Position numbers and translations under genes: made by a program | Source: Lysobacter_K sp043738095 | GTDB taxonomy: Bacteria; Pseudomonadota; Gammaproteobacteria; Xanthomonadales; Xanthomonadaceae | Assembly: GCA_043738095.1 (NCBI GenBank) | Contig: JAYSZI010000001.1 | Span: forward strand, 67,248-131,247 | Length of the DNA stretch: 64,000 nt | Direction: 5' to 3' | In this document: one piece after another, positions 9,101-17,837 of the stretch | How positions within the stretch are numbered: position 1 is the stretch's first letter | Layout: the number at the start of each line of letters is the position of its first letter | The notes under the pieces: model-generated | What the model saw: the letters and a program-made list of their open reading frames with translations, nothing else | Told to the model about the DNA's origin: nothing | The model's database searches: none

Positions 9101-9673
9101 CGGGTAGACGTCGAGCAGGCCGCCGCGCACGGCGAAATCGCCCGGGTCGAGCACCTGCGGCACGTGCCGATACGCGGCCGATTCCAGCCGACGCTTCTCC
9201 GCGTCGAGGTCCAGGCGTTGGCCGACGTGCACGTCGAAGCTGCCGCCGACCACGTGCCGCAGCGGCGCGAGCCGTTGCAGGAGCGTCTGCACCGGGACCA
9301 CGACAATCCCGCGCTTGAGCGCCGGCAGCTTGTGCAACGCCGACAACCGTTGCGAGACGATGTCCGGGTGCGGACTGAACACGTCGTACGGCAGCGTTTC
9401 CCAATCGGGGAACGTGACCACCGGAACACCATCAGCATTGCCATCGCGGCCGAGCAGCGTGCGCAGGTCAGATTCGAGCTGGTGCGCGGTCTGGTTGTCG
9501 CGTGCGATCGCCAGCAGCGGGCCGGCGTGTGCGGCGGCCGCGGCAGCGATATGGAACGCGAGCGCCGACGGCGACGCGGGCGCGCGCCACCACGCGCGCT
9601 GCTGCCCCGGCTTGGGCAGGGGCGGCGGCGTCAGCGGCGGGGGGAGGGCGTCGGCAAGGGTCTTGGCAGTCAT
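6170..9673 (-). CDS. mfd: Transcription-repair coupling factor Mfd
   Basis: The product is about 1167 residues from the ATG at 9673 (an in-frame start at 9718 would add 15), close to the roughly 1150 usual for Mfd. Mfd is a DNA translocase that removes RNA polymerase stalled at lesions and recruits UvrA. The order of domains is right: UvrB-like N-terminal homology region (about 30-350), RNA-polymerase-interacting domain with VHEDHGVGRYRG, helicase motif I GDVGFGKTE near 650, Walker B DEEQRFG near 750, the later motif QLRGRVGRS, and a C-terminal TRCF domain. No strong ribosome site is visible at either start. It is transcribed alone; the next gene upstream on the strand is 72 bases away. Confidence 0.97.
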   Translation of the reverse strand: MTAKTLADALPPPLTPPPLPKPGQQRAWWRAPASPSALAFHIAAAAAAHAGPLLAIARDNQTAHQLESDLRTLLGRDGNADGVPVVTFPDWETLPYDVFSPHPDIVSQRLSALHKLPALKRGIVVVPVQTLLQRLAPLRHVVGGSFDVHVGQRLDLDAEKRRLESAAYRHVPQVLDPGDFAVRGGLLDVYPMGADMPYRIELLDDEIDTIRGFDPESQRSLEKIDAVHLLPGREVPLDEASLKRALDALRDRFDLDTRRSGLYQDLKAGLAPSGIEYYLPLFFEQTATLFDYLDASMLPVIGDGALEAAEVFWAHTGERYEQRRHDLERPLLPPDALYLSPDALRERFNLGQRIEVCGEAHPQRERAQALGDQPAPNVPIAAKDVVPAGALKSFLRSYPGRVLIAADSPGRREALLELLQAAELQPELLPNWRAFAGIESGSRFAIAVAPFDDGFAITAPALTVLTERQLFPERAAQPRRRKRAGREPEAIIRDLGELTEGAPIVHEDHGVGRYRGLITLEAGGESGEYLEIEYAKGDRLYVPVAQLHLINRYSGASIETAPLHSLGGEQWSKAKKKAQEKVRDVAAELLEIQAKRRARAGLAIDVDRSMYEPFAATFPFEETPDQHSAIESVIRDLGSSQPMDRVVCGDVGFGKTEVALRAAFVAAVAGKQVAVLVPTTLLAEQHYRNFRDRFADWPLKVEVLSRFKTAKEIKAEIGNISDGKIDVVVGTHRLLQADVRFKDLGLVIVDEEQRFGVRQKEALKALRANVHLLTLTATPIPRTLNMAMAGLRDLSIIATPPAHRLAVQTFVVPWDDAQLSEAIQRELARGGQVYFLHNDVESIHRMQRELEALAPDARIGIAHGQMPERELERVMLDFHKQRFNLLLCTTIIESGIDIPNANTIIMNRADKFGLAQLHQLRGRVGRSHHRAYAYLVVPDQRSITSDAKKRLDAIAAMDELGAGFTLATHDLEIRGAGELLGEDQSGQMAEIGFSLYTELLERAVRSIKRGELPDVDGTLVRGADVELHLPALIPDDYLPDVHTRLTLYKRISGARDVDGLRELQVEMIDRFGLLPLPAKHLFAVAELKLQATELGIRKLDIGPTGGRVQFVAKPNVDAMAIIRMIQGQPKLYQMDGPDKLRLKLELPDAPARLQAARGLLTMLGKAG

Positions 9674-9745
9674 GCGCACCAACAACGGCGCCGGACGCGG
9701 GGGGCGTCCGGCGCGCAACAGGGTGCGCAGTTTAGCGCGCGACGG

Positions 9746-10078
9746 TCAGTGGCCCGTCATTGTCGGGCGTTGGCTCACCGACGCCGTCCCGCGGGCCGTG
9801 ATTTGTGTCTCGGCGGTGGTCGGATCGATGACTGTGGTGACCTCCGCAACACGATCGACCGGGAAGCCACCGAGCCGCGCATGGTCGCGGATCAGTTGCT
9901 CGTTTGGCGCAATGTAAACGCAATAAATTCTGTCGTCGGTGACAAAGCTCTGCTGCCATTGGATCTGTGGCCCCAGTTGCTCGACTACCGAGCACGACTT
10001 CTGCGAAATGGACTGAAGGTCCGCCGCCGACAGCTGACCGGCGCCGGGCAGGTCACGTTCAACGACATATCTAGGCAT
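9746..10078 (-). CDS. DUF4242 (nickel-binding-like) small protein
   Basis: The product is 110 residues, starting MPRYVVERDLPGAG, which is the signature opening of DUF4242 proteins. Members have a ferredoxin-like fold, and one is described as binding nickel. A central stretch, WQQSFVTDDRIYCVYIAPNE, fits the domain's second half. The gene sits 51 bases downstream of the methyltransferase gene on the same strand and may be co-transcribed with it. The function is unknown. Confidence 0.75.
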   Translation of the reverse strand: MPRYVVERDLPGAGQLSAADLQSISQKSCSVVEQLGPQIQWQQSFVTDDRIYCVYIAPNEQLIRDHARLGGFPVDRVAEVTTVIDPTTAETQITARGTASVSQRPTMTGH

Positions 10079-10129
10079 GGCATCTATCTCCTCTAAGGTT
10101 GCACCGGCAGACTTTCCCTCCCCTGATTG

Positions 10130-11179
10130 CTAGGGCCGTGCCTCGAGCACCAGATTGAACGGCGTTTCCGTGGCGCGGCGGAAGCGGCCGAAGCCGGCGT
10201 CGGTCATCACTTCGCGCAACCGCGCCTCGCCGGCCTGCGCGCCCAGCGCCGGCCCCTTGCGTGCGAGGGAAACGGGCACGCAGATCTGCGATGACGCGCC
10301 GTAGTACACGCGGCCGACTGGGTTTAGGTTGTCCTCGAGCCGGTCGCCAGCGAACGGCTCGACCAACAGGCAGGTGCCGTCGGGATTCAAGGCCTGTCGC
10401 GCATGCCGCGCCGCGCCGACCGGATCGGCCATATCGTGCAGGCAATCGAAGAATGCGATCAGATCGAAGTGGCCTTCGCCATAGCCGGTGGCATCGGCCA
10501 CTTCGAACACCACGTTGTCGACGCCGGCTTCGGCGGCGCGCTCGCGTGCAGTCGCGATCGACGGTGCGTGGTAGTCGTAGCCGACGAAGATCGACTTCGG
10601 GAACGCCTTGGCCATCAGCGTGGTGCTGGCGCCATGGCCGCAACCCACATCGGCCGCCTTGGCCCCTTGCTCGAGCTTGGCCACAACGCCATCGAGCGCC
10701 GGCAGCCAGTTGCTGAGCAGGTTGGCGTTGTAGCCCGCGCGGAAGAAGCGCTCGGTGCCATGGAACAGGCAGCTGTGGTGCTCACCCCATTCCATGCCCT
10801 GGCCGGTGCGGAAGTTTTCCTTGGTGCGGCCCAGCGCGTGGAACGCGGCTTCGACGATCTCGTAAGCACCGGGCAAATCCACCGGTCCGCCCGGGTCGGC
10901 CAGGCACAGCGCCTGCTCCTCGTTGAGCGAGTAGGTGTCGCTGGGGGCGTCGTACTGCACGTAGCCGCCCGCGGCCTGATTGCCGAGCCATTCCCGCACG
11001 TAGCGTTCGTGGGTGTTGGTGCGCGCCGCGAGTTCGGCGGCACGCAACGGCTGTTTCGCCAGGGCCTTGTACAAGCCCAGTTCATCGCCAACCAGCATCA
11101 GCGTGGCGCTGATCGCCGCCCCGAGATCGCCGACGGCGTGGCCGAGAAACTGGTTGAGACGATCTTCATTGATGGCCAT
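10130..11179 (-). CDS. Class I SAM-dependent methyltransferase with winged-helix N-terminus
   Basis: The product is 349 residues from the ATG at 11179, which has a GGAG ribosome site 8 bases upstream; the frame stays open for another 94 codons but that part is not protein-like. The first 100 residues look like the dimerisation/winged-helix domain of small-molecule methyltransferases (LGLYKALAKQPLRAAELAART). The SAM-binding fold follows with motif I DVGCGHGAST around residue 183 and an acidic post-motif (FDLIAFFDCLHD). A GNAT acetyltransferase gene lies 74 bases upstream and a DUF4242 gene downstream. The substrate is unknown. Confidence 0.8.
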   Translation of the reverse strand: MAINEDRLNQFLGHAVGDLGAAISATLMLVGDELGLYKALAKQPLRAAELAARTNTHERYVREWLGNQAAGGYVQYDAPSDTYSLNEEQALCLADPGGPVDLPGAYEIVEAAFHALGRTKENFRTGQGMEWGEHHSCLFHGTERFFRAGYNANLLSNWLPALDGVVAKLEQGAKAADVGCGHGASTTLMAKAFPKSIFVGYDYHAPSIATARERAAEAGVDNVVFEVADATGYGEGHFDLIAFFDCLHDMADPVGAARHARQALNPDGTCLLVEPFAGDRLEDNLNPVGRVYYGASSQICVPVSLARKGPALGAQAGEARLREVMTDAGFGRFRRATETPFNLVLEARP

Positions 11180-11253
11180 GGGAGCTACTCCGGCAGGAGT
11201 CCGTCCATAGACGATTTTGCGACCATGGCGGCCGCGGGTGTCCAAATGGCAGG

Positions 11254-11850
11254 TTACGCCGTCGGTGGCGGCGGGGCTGACCGTCGGTCGTCGGAATCGT
11301 TGGCGGCGGGCTGGTTCAATACCAACACCACCCGGACCAGGCCCTGGGCGTCGTGCTGCACTTCTCGCTCGAATCCCAGCGACTGTGACAGCGCCACCAT
11401 CGCTTGGTTGTTTTCGAACACATCGCCGTAAATGCTGTCGAGCTTCTTGCTGCGCGCCCATTTCACCAGCCGCGTCATCAGATAGCGCCCCAGGCCCATG
11501 CCTGAAATGTAGCGACTGACGAGGATGGCGAATTCCGCATTGCGGCCGCTGCTGTCGATGGCCGCGCGTGCGACCGCGCCGACCAGGGCTTCGCCCGGCG
11601 GCAGCGGTTCGGCGGCGACCAGGGCGAATTCGTGTTTGGGATTTATCCGGGTAAAACGCTCGGCCATCTCCGGCGTCATCTCCTTCAGCGAATAGAGAAA
11701 TCGCTGACGGACTTCATCGGGCTGCAACAGGGCAAAACCCGCGCGCAGCGGCCCGGCGTCCTCGGGACGGATGGGTCGGATCAGCAGTTCGCGCCCGTTG
11801 GGCAAACGTTGACGCTCGTGCCAGGGCGGTAGACGTTCGCGTGCGGCCAT
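11254..11850 (-). CDS. GNAT family N-acetyltransferase
   Basis: The product is 198 residues from ATG 11850; a GTG at 11868 would add 6 residues, and neither has a strong ribosome site. The GNAT fold is supported by the N-terminal RPIRPEDAGPLRAGFALL, which resembles the acetyltransferase domain of protein-lysine acetyltransferases of the Pat type, and by the acetyl-CoA loop SGMGLGRYLM. FENNQAMVALSQSLGF is the usual GNAT C-terminal motif. The ADP-forming acyl-CoA ligase part of full-length Pat is absent. The Pro/Ser-rich tail is probably disordered. Confidence 0.8.
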   Translation of the reverse strand: MAARERLPPWHERQRLPNGRELLIRPIRPEDAGPLRAGFALLQPDEVRQRFLYSLKEMTPEMAERFTRINPKHEFALVAAEPLPPGEALVGAVARAAIDSSGRNAEFAILVSRYISGMGLGRYLMTRLVKWARSKKLDSIYGDVFENNQAMVALSQSLGFEREVQHDAQGLVRVVLVLNQPAANDSDDRRSAPPPPTA

Positions 11851-11880
11851 GTCCCGATATTGCCACACTGGTCTCTGACG

Positions 11881-12174
11881 AATTCTTCATTCGGCGGTCA
11901 CATGGACGAAGTGGAATCACGTGTTCCATGGGACGAACGGCCCGGCGTCGAGGCGACTTTGCAGTGGCATGTCGACCCGATTTTCAGCGTCGGCGGCAGC
12001 TTGCTCTGCGGGCTGTGGTTGCACCGCCGCGGTCTCAGTTCCAAGGTCGAGGACTATTGCTTACTGAAGCTCAAAAGGCGTCCCGGTTCTATCCCGACGC
12101 CGTATCCTGCCCACGCGCGCTGGGGCGAAGGCGGGTGCTTCCGCGATGCTGACGCGCATCGCGTGCCCGACTGA
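11881..12174 (+). CDS. Possible small hypothetical protein
   Basis: An open frame of 97 codons starts at the ATG at 11881 and could continue upstream by seven codons. Its third codon positions are moderately GC-rich, similar to real genes nearby, and it fills the gap between the GNAT gene and chrA. Against it, there is no ribosome site, no recognisable domain, and the C-terminal part is Arg/Pro-rich. I recognise no family. Confidence 0.3.
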   Translation, partial: NSSFGGHMDEVESRVPWDERPGVEATLQWHVDPIFSVGGSLLCGLWLHRRGLSSKVEDYCLLKLKRRPGSIPTPYPAHARWGEGGCFRDADAHRVPD

Positions 12175-12281
12175 GCGACCGGCCGTGCATGGCCGGGCCT
12201 GTGTGCGCCGCTATGCGTGGTTGGTTGCGACCGAGCGTCGCCGTTCGTCGGTGCGCGCGACCCTACCCAAAAGGACCCGAC

Positions 12282-13628
12282 GTGACCTTGCCCACTGATC
12301 CCGCACCGCTCGCTAAGCCCACGCCCGAGCCGCCTGCGGTGCTGGTACGCCCCGATTTCGTCACCGCACTGCGGTTCTGGAGCCTGCTGGGCTGGATCAG
12401 TTTCGGCGGCCCCGCCGGGCAGATCGCGATCATGCATGGCGAATTGGTCGACCGCCGCCGCTGGGTCGACGAGGCCAGTTTCATGCGAGCACTCAACTTC
12501 TGCATGTTGCTGCCCGGCCCGGAGGCGATGCAGCTAGCGACGTGGCTGGGTTGGCGCTTGCACGGCCTGCGTGGCGGCATCGTCGCGGGTGTGCTGTTCG
12601 TACTGCCGGCCTCGCTGCTGCTGGCGCTGCTGAGCTGGTTGTACCTGCGTTTCGGCGATGTCCCTGTGGTGGCCGGCGTGGTCTTCGGCCTGCAGGCGGC
12701 GGTGCTGGGCCTCATCGTGCAGGCCGTGCACAAGATCGGCGCGCGGGTGCTGAAGACGCCGTTCGTGTTCGTGCTCGCCGCGGCGGCATGGCTCGCGATC
12801 GCGCGGCTGCAATGGCCGTTCCCGCTGATCTTGGTGAGCGCAGCGATTGCGGGCCTTTGGGCATGGCGCTACCGGCCCGCTTGGTTGCCAGCCTTCGGCC
12901 ACGGTGAGGCTGGCGAGGGGGCTTCCGATACGCCATTGCCTGCGCGACCCGTGGCTGCCGCGGCGCGGATCGCGGCGGCTTGCTTGCTGCTGTGGTGGCT
13001 GCCCATCCTCGGCGTGCGCCTATGGCTCGGCCCGGACAGCGTCACCTATGCGATGGGATTGTTCTTCAGCAAGGCGGCGCTGGTGACGGTCGGCGGTGCC
13101 TACGCGGTGCTGCCGTACGTGGCCGAGCAGGCGGTGCAGACGCACGGCTGGCTTAGCCCGGCGCAGATGATGGTCGGCCTGGGCTTGGCCGAAACCACGC
13201 CGGGACCGTTGATTCTGGTGCTGGAATTCGTCGGTTTTGTCGGCGGCTGGCAGCAGCCGGACCTGGCCTCACCGCTGGCCTCGGCGCTGCTGGGCGCCGC
13301 GATCACGCTGTGGGCGACGTTTCTGCCGAGCTTCCTGTTCGTGCTGACCGCGGCGCCGTGGATCGAGCGCATGGGGCGCTGGCCACGCGCCAACGCCATG
13401 CTCGCCGGCATCACCGCGGCGGTGGTCGGCGTGATCGCCAATCTCGCGCTCTGGTTCGGCTGGCGGCTGCTGTCCGCCCAGGATTGGCCGGCGATGGCGC
13501 TGGCGCTGGGGATTGCAGTGCTGGTCTATGTCGGGCTTGCGCGTTGGCGCTGGCCGGTGGCGTTGCTGGTGCTGGGGGCCGGCGCCGTCGGGGCGGCGGC
13601 GCAGTGGGTGATACCTCTGGCGCCCTGA
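12282..13628 (+). CDS. chrA: Chromate efflux transporter ChrA
   Basis: The product is 448 residues from a GTG at 12282, chosen because AAAAGGA lies 7 bases upstream and the residues encoded before it are not membrane-like. The protein is the long two-domain form of the CHR family, with about ten membrane segments. The first domain has GWISFGGPAGQIAIMH and LPGPEAMQLATWLGW; the second has the matching VTVGGAYAVLPYV and GLAETTPGPLILVLEFVGF. Chromate is expelled from the cytoplasm, probably in exchange with protons. No chrB regulator accompanies it. A CDF metal exporter follows 75 bases downstream. Confidence 0.92.
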   Translation: MTLPTDPAPLAKPTPEPPAVLVRPDFVTALRFWSLLGWISFGGPAGQIAIMHGELVDRRRWVDEASFMRALNFCMLLPGPEAMQLATWLGWRLHGLRGGIVAGVLFVLPASLLLALLSWLYLRFGDVPVVAGVVFGLQAAVLGLIVQAVHKIGARVLKTPFVFVLAAAAWLAIARLQWPFPLILVSAAIAGLWAWRYRPAWLPAFGHGEAGEGASDTPLPARPVAAAARIAAACLLLWWLPILGVRLWLGPDSVTYAMGLFFSKAALVTVGGAYAVLPYVAEQAVQTHGWLSPAQMMVGLGLAETTPGPLILVLEFVGFVGGWQQPDLASPLASALLGAAITLWATFLPSFLFVLTAAPWIERMGRWPRANAMLAGITAAVVGVIANLALWFGWRLLSAQDWPAMALALGIAVLVYVGLARWRWPVALLVLGAGAVGAAAQWVIPLAP

Positions 13629-13703
13629 GCCGCGCCGGGTCGAGATCCTTGGCAGTGCTAGACTCGCGCCGGTTTTTGTTCCCGCATTCGCAAGGAAAGA
13701 AGC

Positions 13704-14615
13704 ATGGCTGGTGGTGGTGATTCGACCCGCGCGATCCTGTTCGCGCTCGGTGCCAATTTCGCGATCGCGGTCGCTAAAGGTGTGGCGGCGTTCTTTACCG
13801 GTTCCAGCGCGATGCTGGCTGAGACCGTGCACTCCCTCGCCGACACCGGCAATCAGCTGCTGCTGTTATTTGGGCTGAAGCAGGCCAAGCTGCCACCGTC
13901 GCCGGACTACCCGCTCGGTTACGGCAAGGCGATCTACTTCTGGTCGTTTTTGGTCGCGGTGATGCTGTTCACCGTCGGCGGCATGTTTTCGCTGTACGAA
14001 GGCGTCCATAAACTGCAACAACCCGAGCCGCTAAAGCAGTGGTGGTGGGCGGCGGGCGTGCTGGTGTTCGGCATCGCCGCCGAGACCGTGTCGATGCGCG
14101 CGTGCATGCAGGAGGTCAACAAGTCGCGTGGCGATCGGTCGCTGTGGCAATGGTTTCGCGAAAGCCGTCAGGCCGAACTCGTGGTGATTTTTGGCGAAGA
14201 CCTCGCGGCACTGCTCGGTCTGGTCTTCGCGCTGGTGGCGGTAATGCTGACGGTGATCACCGGCAACCCTGTCTGGGATGCGATCGGCACGATCGTGATT
14301 GGCGTGTTGCTGATCGTCATCGCGGTGTTTGTGGCGATCGAGGTCAAGGCGATGCTGATCGGCCAGAGCGTCGATCCGGCGCGACAGGTGCAGATTCGCG
14401 AGTTCCTGGCCGGACGCCCGGAGATTGCCAGCCTGATCAGCCTGATTACGCTTCAGCTGGGCAACGACGTCATGGTGTCGGTGCAGGCACGCATGCGTGA
14501 GGACAGCAGCGCCAGGGGCTTGATAGACGAGATCAACGCGGTGGAGGCGGCGATGAAGCAGGCCTTCCCGGAAGTTCGCTGGAGCTTCTTCGAACCCGAC
14601 TACAGCTCGGATTGA
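13704..14615 (+). CDS. Cation diffusion facilitator (CDF) metal transporter
   Basis: The product is 303 residues with about six membrane segments and a cytoplasmic C-terminal domain. The first metal-site motif is HSLAD in the second helix (ETVHSLADTGNQ). The partner motif in the fifth helix is EDLAALLG rather than the usual HxxxD, which places it nearer the ZnT9-like branch than FieF/CzcD, and the cation specificity is therefore uncertain. The ATG has an excellent AAGGAAAG ribosome site. It lies downstream of chrA and ends at a strong bidirectional terminator, so the two may form a metal-efflux unit. Confidence 0.88.
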   Translation: MAGGGDSTRAILFALGANFAIAVAKGVAAFFTGSSAMLAETVHSLADTGNQLLLLFGLKQAKLPPSPDYPLGYGKAIYFWSFLVAVMLFTVGGMFSLYEGVHKLQQPEPLKQWWWAAGVLVFGIAAETVSMRACMQEVNKSRGDRSLWQWFRESRQAELVVIFGEDLAALLGLVFALVAVMLTVITGNPVWDAIGTIVIGVLLIVIAVFVAIEVKAMLIGQSVDPARQVQIREFLAGRPEIASLISLITLQLGNDVMVSVQARMREDSSARGLIDEINAVEAAMKQAFPEVRWSFFEPDYSSD

Positions 14616-14628
14616 CCCGGCATTGTGT

Positions 14629-14657
14629 AAAAAGCCCAGCTTCGAGCTGGGCTTTTT
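14629..14657. terminator. Bidirectional terminator between the CDF gene and rlmJ
   Basis: A perfect 12-bp stem, AAAAAGCCCAGC with GCTGGGCTTTTT, encloses a 5-base loop TTCGA. The A- and T-tracts let it stop transcription from both directions. Confidence 0.9.
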
Positions 14658-14712
14658 CATGTGCGCAGGGCAAGGATGACCCCGGGGTCCTCAGCGCCGT
14701 GGGCGCGCCCGA

Positions 14713-15585
14713 TCAGGCTTCTTGCTTCAGCCAATCGACCCGGCAGGATGCCCCCGTTTCCCCGAGCGTCGGCGCGAGCAGCTTCAACACGTCGGTCAGC
14801 GTCTGCTCGAACTGCCACGGCGGGTTGAGCAGCAGCAGGCCGCTGCCGTTCATGCGCAGCGGTGAATCGTCAGGCCGCATCAGCAGCTCGGCGACCAATA
14901 CGGACTTGGCCGGGATCGCCGCGGCGCGGCGGTAGAACGGCTGTAGCGAGCGGCGCAGCTTGATCGGGTACCACAGTGCGTAGGTTGCCTGAGGCCAGCG
15001 CGTCAAGGCCTCGCGCAAGGCGCCGATCGCGGTGTCGAATTCCTCTAACTGCGCCTCGAACGGTGGATCGATCAGCACCAGTCCGCGGCTGAATTTGATC
15101 TCTCCGCCGGCTTTCATGAGCATTTTCGGCGGCAGGAGCGCCTTGATCGCGCCGTAGCCGTCGCGTTCGTGTACGGCCATGCGCGGCTCGCGGGCGAAAT
15201 TGACCTTGAGCTGCGCGGCCTCCTCGGGCTGCAGTTCGCAGGCTGCGATTCGGTCGTCCTCGCGCAGTGCGTGGGCGAGCAGCCATGGCGAACCGGGGTA
15301 AGTCGCGCCGCCGTGCGCGGCCCGGCACGCCTTGACCGCGGCCAGATAGCGCGCGATCGCCGGGTGCTTGGGTGCCTCGGCGATCAGCCGGCCGATGCCG
15401 CCTTCGGCCTCGCCGGTGCGCTGCGCAGAGTTGCTGTCCAGCGCGTACAGGCCCCGTCCGGCATGGGTGTCGAGCGCAAACAGCGGTGCCGGCTTTGCGG
15501 TCAGGGCGTCGCACAGCGCGAGCAGCGCGATGTGCTTGAAGACGTCGGCATGGTTGCCGGCATGGAAGGCGTGACGGTAGTTCAT
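14713..15585 (-). CDS. rlmJ: 23S rRNA (adenine-2030-N6)-methyltransferase RlmJ
   Basis: The product is 290 residues from the ATG at 15585, which gives the family's typical opening MNYRHAFHAGNHADVFKH. RlmJ methylates A2030 of 23S rRNA using SAM. The motifs DTHAGRGLYAL (SAM-binding motif I) and DPPFEAQLEE (catalytic DPPF) are intact. It is transcribed towards the CDF gene and shares the bidirectional terminator. Confidence 0.93.
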   Translation of the reverse strand: MNYRHAFHAGNHADVFKHIALLALCDALTAKPAPLFALDTHAGRGLYALDSNSAQRTGEAEGGIGRLIAEAPKHPAIARYLAAVKACRAAHGGATYPGSPWLLAHALREDDRIAACELQPEEAAQLKVNFAREPRMAVHERDGYGAIKALLPPKMLMKAGGEIKFSRGLVLIDPPFEAQLEEFDTAIGALREALTRWPQATYALWYPIKLRRSLQPFYRRAAAIPAKSVLVAELLMRPDDSPLRMNGSGLLLLNPPWQFEQTLTDVLKLLAPTLGETGASCRVDWLKQEA

Positions 15586-15670
15586 GGCGATAGGGTAGCC
15601 CGGCATGGCGGCGCGGTGGCTGGCTTATGCTGTCGATCCGCGCCAATCGGTTGGCTTTGAACCGCAAACC

Positions 15671-16336
15671 ATGCCCTGTGTGCTGCTAGTCGAAGACGAA
15701 AGCGCGATCGCCGAGACCGTGCTGTATGCGCTGCGCGCCGAGGGGTTCGAGGCAGTGCATTGCCTGACCGGCGGCGAAGCCTTGCTGCTGGCGCGCGATG
15801 CGTCGTTCGATCTGGCGGTGCTCGACGTTGGGCTGCCCGATATCGGCGGGTTCGCGCTGTGCCGGGAGCTGCGTCGCGAGCGCGACCTGCCGGTGATCTT
15901 CCTGACCGCGCAGGCGGCCGAAGCCGATCGCATCCTCGGCCTGGAGATCGGCGCCGACGATTACGTCAGCAAACCATTCTCGCCGCGCGAATTGGTCGCG
16001 CGCGTGCGGGCGGTGCTGCGGCGCGGCCGGGCAGCGGCGGTTCCGAGTGAAGCCCTCGCGTTTGAACACGACGCCGACGGCAAGCGCATCCGCTACCGCG
16101 GCCGCCTGCTGGATCTCACCCGCTACGAATACGGCCTGCTCGCAGCATTGCTGCAGCGCCCGGGCGCGGTGTTGTCGCGCGCGCAGCTGATGGACCGTGT
16201 TTGGGACGATGCCCTCGACAGCGGCGACCGCACCGTCGACAGCCACATCAAGACCCTGCGCGCGAAACTGCGCGAGGGCGACGTCGACCCGATCCGCACC
16301 CATCGCGGCCTGGGCTATTCGCTGGACATCGGCTGA
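15671..16336 (+). CDS. creB: Response regulator CreB
   Basis: The product is 221 residues. The receiver domain (1-115) has the acidic pocket VEDE, the phosphoacceptor aspartate in AVLDVGLPD, and the lysine in SKPFSPREL. The winged-helix OmpR/PhoB-type output domain follows (RYEYGLLAALLQRPGAVLSR; THRGLGYSL). LDVGLPDIGGFALCRELRR and LGLEIGADDYVSKPFSPRE closely follow CreB, and creC and creD come next. In Escherichia coli CreBC responds to growth in minimal medium and carbon metabolism, and CreB binds cre-tags. creC starts 4 bases downstream, so translation is probably coupled. Confidence 0.93.
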   Translation: MPCVLLVEDESAIAETVLYALRAEGFEAVHCLTGGEALLLARDASFDLAVLDVGLPDIGGFALCRELRRERDLPVIFLTAQAAEADRILGLEIGADDYVSKPFSPRELVARVRAVLRRGRAAAVPSEALAFEHDADGKRIRYRGRLLDLTRYEYGLLAALLQRPGAVLSRAQLMDRVWDDALDSGDRTVDSHIKTLRAKLREGDVDPIRTHRGLGYSLDIG

Positions 16337-16340
16337 CCGC

Positions 16341-17837
16341 ATGAAGATCGGCCTGCGCATTTTTCTCGGCTATTTCCTCATCGTCGCGCTCGCGGCATTA
16401 CTGCTCGCGCAAGTGTTCGTGGCTCAGGTCAAACCGGGCGTACGCCAGGCGATGGAAGACACGCTGGTCGACACTGCCAACGTGTTGGCGGAACTGGCGA
16501 CCGACGACCTGCTGGCCGGTCACATCGACGACGGCGCGTTCGCCAGGCGCGTGCGCGGCTTGCGTGGGCGGGATTTCGGCGCGGACATTTGGGGCTTCGC
16601 CAAACGCGGCAGCAACTACCGCGTGTATGTGACCGACGCGCGCGGCATTGTCGTGTTTGACAGCGACGGCAAGGCCGTCGGCAAGAACTACTCACGTTGG
16701 AACGACGTGCATCTGACGCTCCAGGGGCGTTATGGCGCGCGTTCGACCGCGACCGACCCGGCCGACAAGGAGTCGACGGTGATGCACGTGGCCGCACCGA
16801 TCCGCGATGCCGGCGGCGCGATCGTCGGCGTGCTGACGGTGGCCAAACCCAACCGCACGCTCGCGCCCTTTATCGAGCGCAGCCAGACGGTGGTGATGCG
16901 CTGGGGCGGCGTGCTGATGGGTGCGGCGCTTCTGATCGGGCTGATCGCGGCTTGGTGGTTGTCGCAGCAGTTAGGCCGCCTGCGCCGCTATGCGCAGGCG
17001 GTCACCGCCGGCCAGCGGGTGGCGTTGCCGGACACGGCGGGCGAGTTCGGCGAGCTCGGTCAGGCGCTGGAGACGATGCGCTCGCGACTTGAAGGCAAGC
17101 AGTACGTCGAGGAGTATGTGCACGCGCTCACTCACGAGATGAAGAGCCCGCTGGCGGCGATCCGCGGTAGCGCCGAGCTGCTGGAATCGCCATTGCCCGA
17201 AGCCGATCGCCTGCGTTTCGCCGCGAGCATCCGCCTGCAGACCGAGCGGTTGGCGCAGATGATCGACAAGCTATTGGCGCTCGCGGCGGTCGAGCACCGC
17301 CAGCGCCTCGATAGTCCGGAAAACGTCGATCTGGCCACGATCGCACGCGAGGCCAGCGAACAGTGCGCTTCTCGGCTGGAACATAGCGGACTTACCTTGC
17401 ACATCCAGAGCACCGGCAATGCTGCGCCCATCCGCGGCGACGCCTTCCTGCTGCGGCAGGCGCTAGTGAACCTGATCGAAAACGCCGCGGACTTCTCGCC
17501 CGCAAACGCAGACATCACCGTGCGGATAGAGACCGTGGGCGATGACGTCCGCATTGAAGTCGCCGATCGCGGCCCCGGCGTGCCCGATTACGCGTTGCCG
17601 CGCGTGTTCGAGCGTTTCTACTCCCTACCGCGCCCGTCCGGTGGCAGTCGCAGCAGCGGGCTCGGGCTGTGTTTTGTCGCCGAAGTGGCGGCACTGCATG
17701 GCGGCGCCGCCACTGTTGGCAATCGTCAAGACCAGCCCGGCGCGGTGGCCCGGCTGCGCTTGCCGGTCACGACGCCCGCGGGCGCGGCGAGCTCACGTCC
17801 GAATGCTTTGGAATCATCCTTGCATCCAGATCGCTGA
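16341..17837 (+). CDS. creC: Sensor histidine kinase CreC
   Basis: The product is 498 residues. One membrane helix lies near the N-terminus, followed by a periplasmic sensing region (about 30-180), a second helix (IGLIAAWWLSQQL) and a HAMP-like linker. The phosphoacceptor box is ALTHEMKSPLAAIRGS. The ATP-binding domain has the N box NLIENAADFS, the G1 box VADRGPGVP and the G2 box SGLGL. It works with CreB. The last 71 bases overlap the 3' end of an opposing gene (17767-18099), so creC and creD are not a simple continuous operon here. Confidence 0.93.
   Translation: MKIGLRIFLGYFLIVALAALLLAQVFVAQVKPGVRQAMEDTLVDTANVLAELATDDLLAGHIDDGAFARRVRGLRGRDFGADIWGFAKRGSNYRVYVTDARGIVVFDSDGKAVGKNYSRWNDVHLTLQGRYGARSTATDPADKESTVMHVAAPIRDAGGAIVGVLTVAKPNRTLAPFIERSQTVVMRWGGVLMGAALLIGLIAAWWLSQQLGRLRRYAQAVTAGQRVALPDTAGEFGELGQALETMRSRLEGKQYVEEYVHALTHEMKSPLAAIRGSAELLESPLPEADRLRFAASIRLQTERLAQMIDKLLALAAVEHRQRLDSPENVDLATIAREASEQCASRLEHSGLTLHIQSTGNAAPIRGDAFLLRQALVNLIENAADFSPANADITVRIETVGDDVRIEVADRGPGVPDYALPRVFERFYSLPRPSGGSRSSGLGLCFVAEVAALHGGAATVGNRQDQPGAVARLRLPVTTPAGAASSRPNALESSLHPDR

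Noticed and set aside
8990..10096. A 368-codon plus-strand frame opposite the start of mfd
   Set aside because: It mirrors mfd codons, has low-complexity Arg-rich output and crosses the DUF4242 gene.
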